64,000 bases of DNA from an uncultured Holophagaceae bacterium. Lineage in GTDB: Bacteria; Acidobacteriota; Holophagae; Holophagales; Holophagaceae. Below the pieces are notes generated by a model, which saw only the letters and a program-made list of their open reading frames with translations, did not search any database and was not told the origin of the DNA. Below, one piece after another: positions 52,342 through 61,271 of the stretch; position 1 is the first letter of the stretch; the number at the start of each line of letters is the position of its first letter. Location of the stretch: the NCBI GenBank assembly GCA_903913215.1, contig CAIWKE010000011.1:62001-126000 (forward strand), in the 5' to 3' direction. The position numbers and the translations under genes were made by a program.

Positions 52342-53056
52342 GCACGTGTCCCCGCGGGAACTCCGGCATGGCCTCCAAGTCCTTGAACAGTTCCTTCCGG
52401 ACCTTGTGCAGGCTGGCCTGGAGCTGCACTTCTCGACGCTCCTGATCGGACTTGGGGTACTCAGCCAGTTCCTGTCTGGCCCAGAGCACGTAGTAGGTCT
52501 CCTCCCAGAGGGGTTTCTCCACACCGCGGCGGCGCAGCTGCGCCTCTACCACGGCCGGGGAGGACCAGCGGCCCATGAGCAGGGAACCGCCGATCCAGAA
52601 GGCGCTCTCCTCCACGAGTTCGTAGGCGCCCAGGCCCAGGGCCAACCGCGGGTTGTGGGCAATCAGGCCCGTGCCCACACCCCAGGCCACGCCGCTGAGG
52701 ATGCCCAGGGCGATGTATTTGGCCCGCACCTCGCCGAGGCTGCTGACCTTCAGGTCGAGGCTCAGCCCGACTGCGGGATCCAGGGCCAAGCCCCGAGCTG
52801 CAGCCTCCCGGCGCAGGTCCGCCTCGAATGTGGCGCGGTGGCGTTCCAGGGCCTGGCTGCGCGCCTCCGGAGAATTCGCCTCTGAGCCAGACCAGAGCTG
52901 GCTCAGCCTGTGGCTGTGGTCCTCCATCTGCACCGCCAGCTGGAGGGCCGGGCGACTTCGATCCAGGGGCAGGTCTGCCAGGGGCGAGCGGCAGGCCAGG
53001 CCCAGCAGGGCCAGGAGAATTAGGCAGAGTGGCGCTGTACGGTGAGAAGGGTTCAT
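52304..53056 (-). CDS. lipoprotein of unknown function
   Basis: This is 250 residues from the ATG at 53056, which starts a lipoprotein signal (LCLILLALLGLACRS, Cys22). The mature part is helical and charged (VQMEDHSHRLSQLWSGSEAN, ALERHRATFEADLRREAAAR), with a hydrophobic stretch (YIALGILSGVAWGVGTGLIA). I do not recognise a family. The frame is open upstream to a 173-nt gap where a CRSC motif and a membrane-like stretch can be read but no start codon before 53140. It overlaps the 3' end of the nitronate monooxygenase-like gene. Confidence 0.6.
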   Translation of the reverse strand: MNPSHRTAPLCLILLALLGLACRSPLADLPLDRSRPALQLAVQMEDHSHRLSQLWSGSEANSPEARSQALERHRATFEADLRREAAARGLALDPAVGLSLDLKVSSLGEVRAKYIALGILSGVAWGVGTGLIAHNPRLALGLGAYELVEESAFWIGGSLLMGRWSSPAVVEAQLRRRGVEKPLWEETYYVLWARQELAEYPKSDQERREVQLQASLHKVRKELFKDLEAMPEFPRGHVLSREQRAPAAAQ

Positions 53057-53229
53057 GGCCGAGGCGCCAGAGCCTGGGCGGGCCGGACGCCCCAAGAGTC
53101 GGGCGAAGAGGAAATCCATGAGCAGCATGAGACTGAGCATGATGGCGCTGAAGGCGAAGCGGTAGTCCCAGTTGCCCGGGAAGTGTCGCTGCAGCCTGCC
53201 AGAGCAACTCCGGCAGGCTTCGGCGGAGC

Positions 53230-54441
53230 TCAGGTCGCGGGGTCCGCTGGCTGCTGGAAGAGCTTCCAGGCCACGGCTCCCAGCGCCAGCACTGCCAGCC
53301 CCGCGACCCAGGGCATCCAGGGCCGCGCCCGCTCATCGGCGCGCAACGGGCGGAGCAGACCCTGCGGATCAGGCTCCGCAGGCCCCAGGCTCAGGGGAGC
53401 GCTGCGAACCAGGCTGCTGAGGGAGGGCAGGGCGCCCAGGTTGCCCGGTGCGAGCTTGGGTTCACCACCGAGGTGCAGGACATAGACCTGGCCCGCTTCT
53501 ATGGGGATGAGAAGGGTCTGGCGCCGCACCAGGATGCGGGCCGACTGAGGCGTGGCCCCCGGGGGCAGGTGGATCTTGAGGCTCCGGGCCAGGAGGGGCT
53601 GGAGGGCGATGCGCGAGGCGCGGCTGCCCAGGGCCGGGAGGTTCCACACCAAGTCCGCAGAGGGCCAGACACGGCCCGACTCGGGGCCATCTCCTGCCTG
53701 GATCTCCGGTTGGATTGGCGCGGCAGGGGGCGTCAGTTCCAGGTCCAGGCCCACGATCCGCTGGGTTTCCGGCAGGCTCAGGCGCCAGGTCTGGGGCTGG
53801 CCGGGCTCAGGCGCGAGTACCGTGTCCAGGGCCAGCTCGGCTTCCAAGGCCTCGGGCCGGGTCTCCGCCTGCACCCGCAGTCCCCGGATGCGCGGCGCCG
53901 TGCCTTGGGTGGCCACCAGGCTGAGGCGGTAGCGGTCCCCGTCCCAGGGCAGCTGCAGGGTGCTGCGGGAGCCGGCGCTGCCCAGGTTGTAGAGGTGGAA
54001 GGGGGCGGGCGGATCCAGGGCCACGAAGGCCCCACCCGGGCGTTGGCGATCGGCACGGACCTGGACAACCCAAGGCGCTTCGCCTTCCAGATCCAAGTCC
54101 AGGGCCAGGGCCTCCCGCTCGCCCACCTGCCAGCCCTCGGGCAGGCGGAGGCTGAACTCCACGGTGGGATGGCCCAGGGCGTCCCTGCCCGTGAGCAGAT
54201 GTTCCAGGGGCAGAGAGCGCGTGTCCCAGAGACCTTCGCGTACCAGGGAGAAGGGCACGCTGCGACCGCTCCCGTCGCTGATCCAGGCTCCCTCCAGCTG
54301 CCGCTGGGCGGCGGCATCCAGGGGCAGGCGGGCCCAGCCACTGGTGGGGCTGGGGCTGATGGGGCGACGCTGCAGGGTGGAGCGATCCTCCCGGGTGCAG
54401 GCCAGGCTCAGGAGGAGGAGCAAGGGCAGGGCGGCCTTCAT
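53230..54441 (-). CDS. DUF3999-like membrane-anchored lipoprotein
   Basis: This is 403 residues from the ATG at 54441. A lipobox (LLLSLACT, Cys15) is followed by two beta-rich domains (FVALDPPAPFHLYNLGSAGS, SLPETQRIVGLDLELTPPAA, IEAGQVYVLHLGGEPKLAPG). A C-terminal membrane segment (WVAGLAVLALGAVAWKLFQQ) ends it. This is the DUF3999 layout, which commonly accompanies DUF2339, as it does here with a 4-nt start/stop overlap. The function is unknown; the pair probably forms an envelope complex. Confidence 0.8.
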   Translation of the reverse strand: MKAALPLLLLLSLACTREDRSTLQRRPISPSPTSGWARLPLDAAAQRQLEGAWISDGSGRSVPFSLVREGLWDTRSLPLEHLLTGRDALGHPTVEFSLRLPEGWQVGEREALALDLDLEGEAPWVVQVRADRQRPGGAFVALDPPAPFHLYNLGSAGSRSTLQLPWDGDRYRLSLVATQGTAPRIRGLRVQAETRPEALEAELALDTVLAPEPGQPQTWRLSLPETQRIVGLDLELTPPAAPIQPEIQAGDGPESGRVWPSADLVWNLPALGSRASRIALQPLLARSLKIHLPPGATPQSARILVRRQTLLIPIEAGQVYVLHLGGEPKLAPGNLGALPSLSSLVRSAPLSLGPAEPDPQGLLRPLRADERARPWMPWVAGLAVLALGAVAWKLFQQPADPAT

Positions 54442-56153
54442 GAAGGCTCCTGAGTCCGCCGTCGGTTGGCGAGGATGGCCGCGGCCATGCCGATGCCGCC
54501 CACGCCCAGGAAGGCCAGGGCCCGCAGGGGCGTGTCCGCACCGTCCAGGTCTGCGGCGATGAGCTTGAAGCTGGCCAGGCCCATCCAGGCGTAGCCGGCG
54601 ATCATCCATGCCTTCCGCGTCTCGTCCCGCAGTCTGAGGCTGCGCATCCACTGCCAGGCGCCCGAGAGTGCCAGCACCAGGGTGATGGACACCGAAGCGC
54701 CCCGGGAGAAGCCGTAGGAGTGGCCTGCGGGGACCTGGAGTCGTTGCACCAGGTGGGCCGCCTCCAGGGCCAGGGTGAGGTTCGCGGTGAGCTCCAGCGC
54801 CAGGAAGGAGATCCCCCGCAAGGGACCACCGCCCCGGAGCAGAAGGAACCAGGCCAGAGAGACCAGGGCCCCCTCGGCGAAGGAGCTGTTGAAGAAGGGC
54901 AGGGCGCCGCTGTAAGAGCTGCCGATCAGGCCATCGACATGGTGGAAGGCCCAACGCAGGCTGGTCAGGAGGGCCAGGGCGGCGCCCAGCCAGCGCAGCG
55001 AAGTGGCCTCCTCCGTGTGCTCCGCTGTCCGGGCGCGATCCGCGGCCCAGGCCAGGCTGAGGGCGAAGATGCCCCACACGGGTCCCACCCAGCGCCAGGC
55101 CAAGGCCACGGGCACGGCCAGGCTCAGGTGGCCCGCCGCCAGGGCCAGCAGGCCCCAGTCCGCGCGGCGGTTGCCCAGGCGGTCCCGCAGGGGCTTCACC
55201 AAGACCAGGTTCAGGGCCGCCAGGGCCAGCACCGGCAGGGCAAAGGTCTCCACGCTGAGGTCGCCCCGCTTCCAGAGCAGCCAGCCGTAGGCGGTGGTCA
55301 GCACCGAGGCCACCAGCCAGAGGGCCGTGGGTGTACCGGGCTTTTCTTCGGTGTGGGGCAGCCAGGCCCAGAGGCCCGCCAACAGCAGGTGAAGGAGCAG
55401 CAGGCCGCCCAGGGTGGGCAGATCCGCGCGGGTCGATTCGAGGCAGGCGGCCAGGAGCCACAGCCACACGCCCAGCAGGGCGGTCCAGCGGGCCCCATGC
55501 CAGGCCCCGCCGCTGCGGGCCAGGTAGGGCACGGCCAGGGCGGCGGTCATGAGCACCGCCAGGTAGAGGGCCAGGGCCACTTCGTGGTGGCCGCCCTGGC
55601 TGAAGACCAAGGGCGCCACCAGGCCCGAGACGAGGGCCACCGTGAGTGCGGCGCCGCTCCTGACCCGGGCGGCCAGGGCCCCAGCTACGAGCGTCAGGAG
55701 AGCCGTCGCCGCGAGGCCCAGGACGGCAGGGAAAAAGTGGTAGCTCATGGCCCCGGCCCGGAAGGCGAACTGCAGGGTTCCCAGACCCGCCAGGAGCAGA
55801 GCCACGCCCAGCCTGGGTGTGCCGCGCAGCATCAGGCGGGCCGCGAAGGCCGCGATGCCACCGCCCGCCAGCAGGCCCAGGACAAAGCGCAGTTCCGGCT
55901 CCACCCAGCCTTGCTGAACCGCCCAGTGGAAGAAGAAGATGGCGCCGATGAGGAAGATGGAAGCAGCGATGCCCGCGATCCAGACCACGGGGGAGATCTC
56001 CCGGCCTGGCGCCGCGGGCTTCGGGATGGGTGGCGGCAGGCGGGGCGGGGTCGCGGCAGGGCGCTGGCCCGCACCCTGCTGGAGGAGCCAGGCTACCTGG
56101 GCTTCCAGGCGGGTGACGCGCTCGGCCAGATCCTGAGGTTCTTGGGATTCCAT
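54438..56153 (-). CDS. DUF2339 polytopic membrane protein
   Basis: This encodes 571 residues. A short coiled coil (ERVTRLEAQVAWLLQQG) and Pro-rich stretch lead to about 14-16 membrane segments, the DUF2339 pattern. LVSGLVAPLVFSQGG is typical. It is translationally coupled to the DUF3999 gene. The function is unknown. Two palindromic repeat elements lie just upstream. Confidence 0.85.
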   Translation of the reverse strand: MESQEPQDLAERVTRLEAQVAWLLQQGAGQRPAATPPRLPPPIPKPAAPGREISPVVWIAGIAASIFLIGAIFFFHWAVQQGWVEPELRFVLGLLAGGGIAAFAARLMLRGTPRLGVALLLAGLGTLQFAFRAGAMSYHFFPAVLGLAATALLTLVAGALAARVRSGAALTVALVSGLVAPLVFSQGGHHEVALALYLAVLMTAALAVPYLARSGGAWHGARWTALLGVWLWLLAACLESTRADLPTLGGLLLLHLLLAGLWAWLPHTEEKPGTPTALWLVASVLTTAYGWLLWKRGDLSVETFALPVLALAALNLVLVKPLRDRLGNRRADWGLLALAAGHLSLAVPVALAWRWVGPVWGIFALSLAWAADRARTAEHTEEATSLRWLGAALALLTSLRWAFHHVDGLIGSSYSGALPFFNSSFAEGALVSLAWFLLLRGGGPLRGISFLALELTANLTLALEAAHLVQRLQVPAGHSYGFSRGASVSITLVLALSGAWQWMRSLRLRDETRKAWMIAGYAWMGLASFKLIAADLDGADTPLRALAFLGVGGIGMAAAILANRRRTQEPS

Positions 56154-56240
56154 GGCAACTCCATACGGAAGCGTATGGAATCATGCGGACCTTGCCCGGC
56201 CCTGTCAAGCGATGCAATTGATGGGGTGCGCGTCAAACCC

Positions 56241-56358
56241 GAGCGCGGCTTTGCCGCGAGTGGGCGCCTGGGAGCAGCGCCTAGCGTTGCGTCAGCTGGA
56301 GGCTCGCAGCGCGCCCCGAGGTCCTGGCGGCGCATGCGCCGCTAGGGGAACCCCCGGA
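56241..56358 (+). repeat. dispersed palindromic element, long copy D
   Basis: GAGCGCGGCTTTGCCGCGAG and the end GGAACCCCCGGACTAG match copies A-C, but the middle is longer (CGCCTAGCGTTGCGTC, GGCGGCGCATGCGCCGC). Together with copy C it fills most of the 291-nt gap 56154-56444, which has no gene. Confidence 0.6.
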
Positions 56359-56374
56359 CTAGAGGCAAGCCCGC

Positions 56375-56438
56375 GAGCAGCTTTGCTGCGAGTGGGCGCG
56401 GGGGCCCGGGGGTGTGCGCGCAGCGCGGAACCCCCGGA
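56375..56438 (+). repeat. dispersed palindromic element, copy C
   Basis: GAGCAGCTTTGCTGCGAG is followed by GTGGGCGCGGGGG and a perfect 8-bp stem CCGGGGGT/ACCCCCGG around GTGCGCGCAGCGCGGA. The first hairpin has changed on both sides (GCAGC/GCTGC against GCGGC/GCCGC in copies A and B), keeping pairing. It ends beside the GGDEF gene stop. Confidence 0.75.
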
Positions 56439-56444
56439 CTAGAT

Positions 56445-57902
56445 TTACCCCACGACGCGGTTGCGACCCTGGGCCTTGGCGAGATAGAGAGCCTTGTCCG
56501 AGCGGGACATGAGCTGCTCGATGCTGTCTTCGGGGCCGTTCCAGGAGGCGAGGCCGATGCTGAGGGTCACGCGGTCCCCAGCGGGCAGGCCTGGGACGGA
56601 GTCCAGGATGACATCCTCGCGCAGGCGTTCGGCCATGGCGCGGGCTCCTTCCATATCGGTCTGGGGGCAGTAGATGAGGAATTCCTCGCCGCCGATACGG
56701 CCCAGCTGGTCAACCTTGCGCAGCCCGAAGGACATGCGCTGGGCCATGACGCTGAGTACCTGATCGCCCACTGGATGGCCATAGCGGTCATTCACGGCCT
56801 TGAAGTGGTCTAGGTCTACCAGCATGATGGCCAGCCCCTGCTTGAAGCGCCCGCACTGGTCCAGCTCCATGGCGAGCATGTCGAGGATGTGCTTGCGATT
56901 GAAGAGGCCCGTGAGGGGATCCCGGATGGCCTGATGGTAGAGGCGCAGGCGGGAGTCCTCGAGGCTGAGCAGGCGCCCCAGCTCTTCGGCGGCGATCTCA
57001 AAGAGCCGCTCGAACTCATCCGCGGAGCGGCGCTCGGTGATGAAGCCCAGGGCCCCCAGCACGGGGTAGCCCGGTGTGGTGGCCTGGTAGATGCGGAGGG
57101 TCGGATCCCGCAGGCTGCGGCGGCGTTCATCGTCATCCGAGGCGGGGTGCCACTGGCAGCCGGCGGAGAGGTGGAAGCAACTCTGCTCCTGAAGCGCCTT
57201 TTCCAAGTCCAGCCGATCTTCCTCGGAGACCGAAGAACCATGGACGCCCCGGCACCAGACGCCGTCCTCGCCCAGGTAGTTCACCATCAGGGCGCCAGGC
57301 AGCACCAGTTCCTGCAGGATCTCAACGAAGCCCTGGATGAGGCGGGCGGTGTCGTGTTCAGCGGTGTAGAGCCGGGCGATGGAGTCACGCAGGGCGGTCT
57401 CCAGCAGGCGCTGCTCCAGGGCCGAGGCCAGGCGGTGCTGGATGGCCTCCACGCCGAAGTTGTCCTGGGCCAGCTTGGGCACCGCGTGGGCGGCCCGGGG
57501 CTTGTCGGACTGAGCGGCCAGTGCTGCGGCGACCTCGACCACGTGGTCCAGGTCGCGTCCCTTGACGAGGAAGCGGTCTGCACCGCAGGTCTTGGCCCAG
57601 AACCGGGCCAGGCCAGCCCCCTGGGCGGTCAGCAGCAGGACCGGCAGGTGGCGTGTGGCGCGGTCATCTTTTACGAGGCGGCAGAACTGATAGCCGTCCA
57701 GCAAGGGCATGACGCAATCGCTGACCACCACGTCCGGGAACTCTGTGGCCAGGACGATGAGGGCCTCGGCGCCATTGCGGGCCTCAATGGTGAGGTGACC
57801 GTGACGCTGGAAGAGATGTCGCAGCAAGCTCAGCTGGATGGGGTTGTCATCCACCAAGAGGACCAGAAGCTGCTGAGCATTCTTCGGTACAGGAATTGTC
57901 AT
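56445..57902 (-). CDS. receiver-GGDEF diguanylate cyclase
   Basis: This encodes 485 residues. The receiver (1-125) has D18/D19, phosphoacceptor D62 (VSDCVMPLLDG), T92 and K114. A middle GAF-like region (about 155-315) leads to the cyclase: RDPLTGLFNRKHILD, then the active site GGEEF (404-408). An inhibitory I-site RxxD (RKVD, 395-398) sits five residues before it, so product feedback is likely. It should make cyclic di-GMP in response to a kinase that is not visible here. Confidence 0.93.
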   Translation of the reverse strand: MTIPVPKNAQQLLVLLVDDNPIQLSLLRHLFQRHGHLTIEARNGAEALIVLATEFPDVVVSDCVMPLLDGYQFCRLVKDDRATRHLPVLLLTAQGAGLARFWAKTCGADRFLVKGRDLDHVVEVAAALAAQSDKPRAAHAVPKLAQDNFGVEAIQHRLASALEQRLLETALRDSIARLYTAEHDTARLIQGFVEILQELVLPGALMVNYLGEDGVWCRGVHGSSVSEEDRLDLEKALQEQSCFHLSAGCQWHPASDDDERRRSLRDPTLRIYQATTPGYPVLGALGFITERRSADEFERLFEIAAEELGRLLSLEDSRLRLYHQAIRDPLTGLFNRKHILDMLAMELDQCGRFKQGLAIMLVDLDHFKAVNDRYGHPVGDQVLSVMAQRMSFGLRKVDQLGRIGGEEFLIYCPQTDMEGARAMAERLREDVILDSVPGLPAGDRVTLSIGLASWNGPEDSIEQLMSRSDKALYLAKAQGRNRVVG

Positions 57903-58063
57903 AGAGGTCGCTTATCGAATCGATCTGGCCCGGGCATGAGTCCAGAACCCTGCGTCGAGATTCCGGGAGCATGGGAAGCTGAAACCCGGAGGTACTTCCA
58001 TCATGGGGCCGGGACACGGAAAAAGACAAGGGATGCACCCTTGAACCAGGAGCTTGGATAGCC

Positions 58064-59530
58064 ATGGACGGTCCGCTACTGCTCGCCCTGAGCCGCGCCT
58101 GGCTGACCCAGCGCGGCGAGGTCCCGGTGGATGCTGCCTGGGCTTCAGGTCGGGCCCTCGGCCTCAAGTGGGCCGGGCGCCGGGAGGCCCTGGGCTGGGT
58201 TCTGCTCCTGCAGCCCAGGCCCGAGCTCTGGCTGTTGGGCCTGGATCATCCTGCCTGGGTACGCCTGCAGGGAGAGGCCCCCAAGGACAGCGCCAAGCTC
58301 TGGGGGCCCTGGCTCCAGGGGGCCCGGCTGCGCGCGGTGGAAGGGGATCCCAGGGAGCGCTGGCTGGGGCTGGTGCTCCAGCGCAGGGCCATCACGGGGC
58401 GCCTGGAGACCCTGCGCCTCAGCTTCCAGGCCATTCCGGGCCGGGCGGGCATCCGCGTGGACGGCCAGGACGTGCAGCTGCCCCGGCTGGGCCTGGGCGT
58501 GCCCTTTCCTGCGACCCAGCCCGAGCCCTTCGAGGATCCACCCCCCCTGCGCCGCTGGCGGGAGCGCTGGGGTGAGGGTCTGGACCGGGCCCTGGCTGGC
58601 CTGGAACCCGATGTGCTGGAAGGCGAGGGCGACCTGCTGGCCCGGCACCGGGCCTGGTCCGAGGCCCGGGCTGAAGCCCTTGTGCTGGGGCCTGCCCTAG
58701 CTGCGGTGGCGCGGAAGCTCCAGGCCGAGTCCGCCCGTCTGGAGCGCCTGGGCCAGGCCCTGGCCCGAGACCGGGCGCGGCACTTGGAGCAGCTGCCCCT
58801 GAAGGTCCAGGCCAGCCGACTTTCGGCCGAACTCTACCGCCTCAAGGGGGCCACGGGTGAGGCGCTCCTGTTGGATGGCAGCCGCCTGGAACTGCCCCAC
58901 GGCACCAGCGCTGAGCAGGCCGTCCAGGTCTGGTTCAAGATCGCCAAGAAGGCCGAGCGGGGCCTGGTCAGGGTCGCGGAGCTGGAGGCCGAGCTGGCCC
59001 GGGAGCGGGCCGCCTGGGCGCGGCGCCAGGAGGAGGGCGGACTTGCACTGCCGCCCCCCTTCACGAGACAAACAAAGGGGCAGGCGAAGGGGGAGGCTGG
59101 AGCCGGGACCAAGGGGACCAAACGCATGCAGGACGAAGGCTCGAAGGGGAAGGGCAAGCGCCAGGACGGCAAGGGTCAGGCGTTCCGCAGTGTCATGGTG
59201 GATGGCTTCGAGGTGCTCATCGGCAAGGGTGACGCCGAGAACGATCAGCTCACCTTCAAGGTGGCCGACAATACCGACTTCTGGCTGCACGTCGCCAGCG
59301 TGCCCGGCAGCCACGTGGTCATCCGCAACCCGGACAAGCTGAGCGAGCTGCCCCGCCCGGTGCTGGAGCGGGCCGCGGAGCTGGCCGCTTTCCACAGCAA
59401 GGCCCGGGACGGCGGCAAGGTGGAGGTCCACCTGGCCCGCATCGCCGATATCAGCAAGCCCCGCGGCTTTGCGCCGGGCAAGGTGATTCTCAAAAAGTGG
59501 ATCGGGATCCGGGTCTATCCCAAGCCCTGA
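58064..59530 (+). CDS. NFACT (RqcH-like) ribosome quality-control protein
   Basis: This encodes 488 residues. The N-terminal NFACT-N part (LLALSRAWLTQRGEVPVDAA, ERWLGLVLQRRAITGRLETL) is followed by a coiled coil (about 220-330). The C-terminal NFACT-R (DUF814) domain reads DNTDFWLHVASVPGSHVVIR and the conserved HSKARDGGKVEVHLA. In RqcH the protein binds obstructed 60S/50S subunits and adds Ala tails. The region between 340 and 375 is Lys-rich. It is shorter than Bacillus RqcH, lacking part of the N-terminal domain by my reading. Confidence 0.85.
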   Translation: MDGPLLLALSRAWLTQRGEVPVDAAWASGRALGLKWAGRREALGWVLLLQPRPELWLLGLDHPAWVRLQGEAPKDSAKLWGPWLQGARLRAVEGDPRERWLGLVLQRRAITGRLETLRLSFQAIPGRAGIRVDGQDVQLPRLGLGVPFPATQPEPFEDPPPLRRWRERWGEGLDRALAGLEPDVLEGEGDLLARHRAWSEARAEALVLGPALAAVARKLQAESARLERLGQALARDRARHLEQLPLKVQASRLSAELYRLKGATGEALLLDGSRLELPHGTSAEQAVQVWFKIAKKAERGLVRVAELEAELARERAAWARRQEEGGLALPPPFTRQTKGQAKGEAGAGTKGTKRMQDEGSKGKGKRQDGKGQAFRSVMVDGFEVLIGKGDAENDQLTFKVADNTDFWLHVASVPGSHVVIRNPDKLSELPRPVLERAAELAAFHSKARDGGKVEVHLARIADISKPRGFAPGKVILKKWIGIRVYPKP

Positions 59531-59531
59531 T

Positions 59532-60068
59532 CTATTCCACCTTTATCGGGAAGGGCTTGATGCCGGCCTTCTTGAGTTTCTCAGCGGCCTTGTCGATGGT
59601 GGTGCGGTCGGCGCTGTGGAGGCGGATCTTCAGCTGGCCCTTTTCCTTGACGGTGACGGTGCTGAATCCCTCGGCCTTGGCCTTGTCGGCGATGCGCTTG
59701 GCCTCGGCGGCGTCCGCCGTGGCGACCAGTTGCAGGGTCCAAAGCTCAGCGGTGGCTTCCGCTGGTTTCTCCGCGGGCTTCTCCTCGGGCTTGGGGGCCG
59801 CGGCTTCAGGTTTGACCGCCTCAACCTTGGCGACGGGCACGAGCTTGTCGCTGCCCTCCCCCTCGAAGAGCTTCAGCTGATCCACCAGGGGCTCGGGCAG
59901 ATCCTTGAGGTTCTCCTCTGTGCCCCGCTGGGAGGGGCGATGCAGGGCCGCGCTCTGCTTGCCCACCTGCACGCCCAGCACGAAGGCCATGGTGAGCAGG
60001 GCCACGCCCACACCACCCACCCAGAGGATGGATTGGCTGCTGATGCTGATCTGGTCGCGCTGATTCAT
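59532..60068 (-). CDS. SPOR-domain membrane protein
   Basis: This encodes 178 residues. A single N-terminal membrane segment (SILWVGGVGVALLTMAFVLG) is followed by a Pro/Glu/Ala-rich linker (KPEEKPAEKPAEATAELW). A C-terminal SPOR-type domain (about 105-178) begins WTLQLVATADAAEAKRIADK and ends IKPFPIKVE. SPOR domains bind denuded peptidoglycan at the septum. It stops 1 nt from the convergent NFACT stop. Confidence 0.85.
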   Translation of the reverse strand: MNQRDQISISSQSILWVGGVGVALLTMAFVLGVQVGKQSAALHRPSQRGTEENLKDLPEPLVDQLKLFEGEGSDKLVPVAKVEAVKPEAAAPKPEEKPAEKPAEATAELWTLQLVATADAAEAKRIADKAKAEGFSTVTVKEKGQLKIRLHSADRTTIDKAAEKLKKAGIKPFPIKVE

Positions 60069-60131
60069 CGTACTTCCAGCCTAAGCCGCCGTGCCGAAAT
60101 CGGCATTTCATTTTGAGCCATGAGCGGCATG

Positions 60132-60185
60132 AGGGGCTGTAACGGAACACCGATCCTAATCACTGATGATTCCGTAACGGCCGCT
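60132..60185. repeat. TTACGGAAT hairpin element, copy 2
   Basis: Read on the minus strand: AGCGGCCGTTACGGAATCAT, then CAGTG, ten bases, and TTCCGTTACAGCCCCT. It matches 49232-49284 in both arms and in the loop start. One arm lies inside the last codons of the KS-beta-like gene, so the gene's stop falls within the element. Confidence 0.65.
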
Positions 60186-61271
60186 AACCTCTTCAAGCAA
60201 GGCCGCGAACTGGGTCCCCGCGCTGGCCGGGGCGGTGATGAGAACCTGCGGAGAAGCTTCCAGGAGGGCCGCCGCCAGGAGTTGGCCGCCGGAGCCCGCG
60301 AACTCGCCCCAGAGCTGCTTGGGGTGCAGGGCGGCGGGCCACTGGGGCTGCCGGGCGGCCAGGCGGGCTTCGGCAATATCCAGGTTCGGCCGGCCGTTGC
60401 CGCCGCCGATGCGGCGCTGCGGGGAAGTAACCATCAGAGACTCCGCGCTGGCTGCCAGGGCCTCGGCCCGGTCCTCGCGCCCATCGCCTGCGGCGGAGCG
60501 GCACGCCAGTCCCGCCAGGGTGGCCCGGGGGCGGATGCCTCGGCCTGCGACCGAGGCGCGAGTTTCCACCAGGAAGGCCTGCGCTCCCTCGCCGGGCAGG
60601 AAGCCGGTGCCCGCGTCCACCACGGGATCCCCGTGCCGGGCCAGGAAACCTGCCCGGCCGCAGAGGTCCAGCAGCAGCGGGAAGAGCCCGTCCGTGCCCA
60701 CCACCAGGGCCGCGTCCACGAGGCCCAGGCGCAGCCAGCGGCAGGCCTGCTCCAGGGCGCCGAAGGTGGCATTCTCCCGGTCGACGAAGGTGGCGCTGGG
60801 GCCCTTCAGTCCGAAGGCCAGGGCCAGGTGGCCACTGGCAGCATTCGCTACGGTGTTGGGAAAGATCAGGGGCGACGCGCCCTCGGGGCCGCGCAGCAGG
60901 TAGGGGCGCATGAAGGCCTCGCTGGCTTCGCTGCCCCCGCTCTGGGTCCCCACGGCCACGGCGATGCGGTCGCCCAGGCTTCGGGGCTCCAGGCCCGCGT
61001 CCAGGAAGGCCTGGTGGGCGGCGCCCCAGGCATAGCGGCAGGCCCGGTCCAGGCGCCGCAGCTGCATGGGTGGGATGATGCCCGTGGGATTGAAGGCTGT
61101 GCAGGCGGCACCCCGCCCTGGGCCCAGGGCCTCGGGCAACTCCGCGAAGCAGGGCCTCCCGGAAGCCAGGCTGGCGCGGGCCGCCTCGATCCCGTCTCCG
61201 CAGGGGAACACCAGGCCGAGGCCAGAGATGACGAGGTCGGTTGGACCATGGGGTGTCGGCTGTGGAGTCAT
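60156..61271 (-). CDS. ketosynthase-beta-like protein lacking catalytic residues
   Basis: This is 371 residues from the ATG at 61271, which overlaps the upstream KS stop (ATGA). It has the thiolase fold of beta-ketoacyl-ACP synthases (VISGLGLVFPCGDGIEAARA, FPNTVANAASGHLALAFGLK). The active Cys position holds E166 (FVDRENATFG). The two His positions hold N292 (GGGNGRPN) and E323 (LWGEFAG). Such dead partners are known as KS-beta or chain-length factors in type II polyketide and aryl-polyene systems, where they pair with an active KS. The partner here is the next gene. Confidence 0.85.
   Translation of the reverse strand: MTPQPTPHGPTDLVISGLGLVFPCGDGIEAARASLASGRPCFAELPEALGPGRGAACTAFNPTGIIPPMQLRRLDRACRYAWGAAHQAFLDAGLEPRSLGDRIAVAVGTQSGGSEASEAFMRPYLLRGPEGASPLIFPNTVANAASGHLALAFGLKGPSATFVDRENATFGALEQACRWLRLGLVDAALVVGTDGLFPLLLDLCGRAGFLARHGDPVVDAGTGFLPGEGAQAFLVETRASVAGRGIRPRATLAGLACRSAAGDGREDRAEALAASAESLMVTSPQRRIGGGNGRPNLDIAEARLAARQPQWPAALHPKQLWGEFAGSGGQLLAAALLEASPQVLITAPASAGTQFAALLEEVSGRYGIISD

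Noticed and set aside
54442-56217. N-terminal extension of the DUF3999 frame to 995 codons
   Set aside because: The extra part lies opposite-frame to DUF2339 and is Pro/Gly/Arg-rich. The lipoprotein start at 54441 with a 4-nt overlap is the normal arrangement.
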